From Desulfoplanes sp. (lineage in GTDB: Bacteria > Desulfobacterota > Desulfovibrionia > Desulfovibrionales > Desulfomicrobiaceae), in NCBI GenBank assembly GCA_028708105.1, contig JAQVZR010000079.1, forward strand, positions 1-7,406: a stretch of DNA of 7,406 nucleotides. Direction: 5' to 3'. Shown one piece after another: positions 6,356 through 7,406 of this stretch. Both the position numbers and the translations under genes were made by a program. How positions within the stretch are numbered: position 1 is the first letter of the stretch; each line of letters opens with the position of its first letter. The notes below the pieces were generated by a model. It was not told the origin of the DNA. It worked only from the letters and a program-made list of their open reading frames with translations, and did not search any database.

Positions 6356-6375
6356 CATGCTATCGGGAGGTTGCT

Positions 6376-6804
6376 ATGAACGATACCCTTGATTCTTTTT
6401 TGGATGAACTCCAAGGACGTGTGTATGACGATACCCGTGAGAGTATGGGCGAAGAGGTATACAGGCGATGGAAAAATCCGGTTTATCTCAAAAAAATGGA
6501 ACAACCTTCTGTCCAGGCGGAGTTGAGCGGAAGTTGTGGTGACAGCATCACCATTTATCTGAAAATCATGGACGGCCGTGTGATTGCTGCAAATTTTGAA
6601 ACAACAGGATGCGGTTCCAGTCAGGTCAGCGGCGAAGTGGTCTGTGAGTATGCTATTGGCAAGAGCGTTGAGGAGGCGGGGATGCTCGACGGCAAGGATG
6701 TGCTGCAGGTCCTGGGCGGACTACCCGAAGAAAATACACATTGTGCCTATCTGGCAGCTGAAACTCTGCGTGAAGCTGCGCGAAATTATTTACAAAGGGT
6801 GTAG
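6376..6804 (+). CDS. IscU/NifU-like iron-sulfur cluster assembly scaffold protein
   Basis: The 142-residue product resembles the N-terminal scaffold domain of NifU/IscU, on which [2Fe-2S] clusters are built before transfer to apoproteins. All ligand positions are present: Cys54 and Asp56 in GSCGDS, Cys79 in TTGCGSSQ, and His122-Cys123 in THCAYLAAE. The N-terminal segment YRRWKNPVYLKKM aligns with the helix before the first ligand but lacks the usual Asn-x-Gly. There is no C-terminal Nfu domain and no central ferredoxin domain. ATG 6376 has GGGAGG (6365-6370) five bases upstream; an earlier in-frame start at 6328 has no ribosome site and lies in the promoter region. No cysteine desulfurase (iscS/nifS/sufS) is adjacent, so its partner must be elsewhere. 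A nifU or iscU symbol is not assigned because the subfamily is unclear. Confidence 0.9.
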   Translation: MNDTLDSFLDELQGRVYDDTRESMGEEVYRRWKNPVYLKKMEQPSVQAELSGSCGDSITIYLKIMDGRVIAANFETTGCGSSQVSGEVVCEYAIGKSVEEAGMLDGKDVLQVLGGLPEENTHCAYLAAETLREAARNYLQRV

Positions 6805-6903
6805 AGTCACGCTGTAGAAAACAGAATGAACACAATGCAGAATACAAAAAAATAGATTGATTGGTGGCTGTTTCCGGTTTGGTATTGTTAACGTTAGTGT
6901 TGT

Positions 6904-6939
6904 CAACGGGGGACGGGTGTCCATTCCCATTCCCCGTTG
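6904..6939. repeat. GC-rich hairpin between convergent genes, possible terminator
   Basis: CAACGGGGGA (6904-6913) pairs with TTCCCCGTTG (6930-6939) over 10 bp with one wobble; an inner GGG/CCC can extend it. It lies 100 nt after the NifU-like stop and 46 nt beyond the end of the opposing phosphoesterase gene. There is no adjacent T run in either direction (T5 only at 6954-6958), so it is not a textbook intrinsic terminator, but its position between convergent genes fits transcript-end protection. Confidence 0.45.
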
Positions 6940-6985
6940 CCGTTTGGGATATGATTTTTCGGATGATGATTCATATATAAGCGTG

Positions 6986-7406
6986 TCAACCGGGACAGTC
7001 CGTTGTACCAGTGAGGGTTATAACCACAATTTCTCCCGGGCAATTGAATCGTATCGGGACACCGGATACGCCCACTCCATTGGTCGTGTAGCCTTGCATG
7101 GGGCCAGCGTTCCAGGTTCCCTGACACATCCGTCGCGGTGCCGAGCAATGGGTAAAAACAGGGCCGAAGGGGGGAATTTGGATTTGTCCTCCATGGGTAT
7201 GTCCGGCAAGATAAAGGTCGGCCATCTGTTGCACCTCATTGTACACTTCAGGAGAATGGGCCAAAAAGATAGTGCATTCCTTTGCCGGGACATCCAGGAA
7301 GGCCTGGTGTATATCTGCGCATTTAAAATAATGGGGTTCATCAGCGCCCACAATCCAGAGTCGATGTTGACCTTTACGTATACATGCGGAGTCGTTGACG
7401 AGCATT
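6986..7406 (-). CDS. Metallophosphoesterase (YkuE-like, calcineurin fold), C-terminal part; runs off window
   Basis: The visible 139 residues are the C-terminal part of a binuclear-metal phosphoesterase. Numbered from the visible start: VGADEPHYF (19-27), FLAHSPEVY (47-55) with a metal-ligand His, and the hallmark LAGHTHGGQIQIPPFGPV (66-83) with the two final metal-binding histidines. NGVGVSGVPIRFNCPGEI (109-126) closes the domain, as in YkuE-type proteins thought to act on UDP-sugar lipids or other phosphodiesters. The upstream motifs (Asp-x-His and Gly-Asn-His-Asp) and any signal or membrane segment are outside the window. ATG at 7405 is internal. Stop TGA is at 6986-6988. It is convergent with the NifU-like gene. 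Substrate is unknown. Confidence 0.92.
   Translation of the reverse strand, partial: MLVNDSACIRKGQHRLWIVGADEPHYFKCADIHQAFLDVPAKECTIFLAHSPEVYNEVQQMADLYLAGHTHGGQIQIPPFGPVFTHCSAPRRMCQGTWNAGPMQGYTTNGVGVSGVPIRFNCPGEIVVITLTGTTDCPG

Larger units (their letters stand above)
5993..6375. other. 383-nt region without a recognised gene between ppaC terminator and NifU-like gene
   Basis: No known protein, tRNA or known RNA class is recognisable here. It contains an inverted repeat at 6003-6030, a possible 58-codon minus-strand frame (6102-6278, listed separately), a direct repeat of CGGCAT near 6251-6266, and a candidate promoter at 6328-6355 for the downstream gene. A long plus-strand frame (about 5924-6193) begins inside ppaC and reads through the terminator, so it is not credible. 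Confidence 0.5.

Overview
The window looks like a chromosomal stretch from a Desulfovibrio-like sulfate reducer (Desulfobacterota/Desulfovibrionales). The evidence is the gene order: sigma-54, long ribosome hibernation factor, PTS EIIA-Ntr and RapZ, then a mannose-family PTS EIIA/EIIB/EIIC and a family II manganese-dependent pyrophosphatase. I remember this arrangement from Desulfovibrio genomes; it is not proven here. Base composition is moderate, with many T-rich homopolymers. No mobile element, CRISPR array, defence island, rRNA or tRNA was found.

Layout: (1) positions 1-1257 hold the 3' part of rpoN (sigma-54), with an apparent one-base deletion near position 73. (2) After a 120-nt gap comes a tightly packed same-strand operon at 1378-4845: hpf, ptsN, rapZ, then mannose-type EIIA, EIIB and EIIC. 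Most gaps are 0-15 nt or small overlaps. The EIIC gene also looks one base short, within a T9-GC-T8 tract, so its ATG and its body lie in different frames. (3) A 165-nt spacer with a candidate promoter and three short perfect inverted repeats precedes ppaC (5011-5931), which ends in a strong intrinsic terminator (5953-5992). (4) Positions 5993-6375 have no recognised gene. They hold a short inverted repeat, a possible 58-codon minus-strand reading frame of unknown nature, and a candidate promoter for the next gene. (5) A stand-alone IscU/NifU-type Fe-S scaffold gene (6376-6804) runs towards a minus-strand metallophosphoesterase gene that leaves the window at its right edge. A GC-rich hairpin sits between them.

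How the genes fit together: rpoN-hpf-ptsN-rapZ is the conserved proteobacterial nitrogen-PTS block, linking alternative sigma factor, ribosome dormancy, PTS phospho-signalling and (in enterobacteria) cell-envelope precursor control. Enterobacteria have the HPr-like NPr after rapZ; here a mannose-type EIIA leads into EIIB and EIIC. No EIID, HPr or EI gene is in the window, so sugar transport through this set alone is uncertain and a regulatory role is possible. PpaC hydrolyses pyrophosphate, which sulfate reducers make in large amounts during sulfate activation by ATP sulfurylase.

The main anomalies are the two apparent frameshifts, both at homopolymers and both explained by one missing base. 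Sequencing error is the simplest reading for the pair. For EIIC, phase variation or transcriptional slippage on the T9 run is a real alternative. I did not find a convincing novel system.
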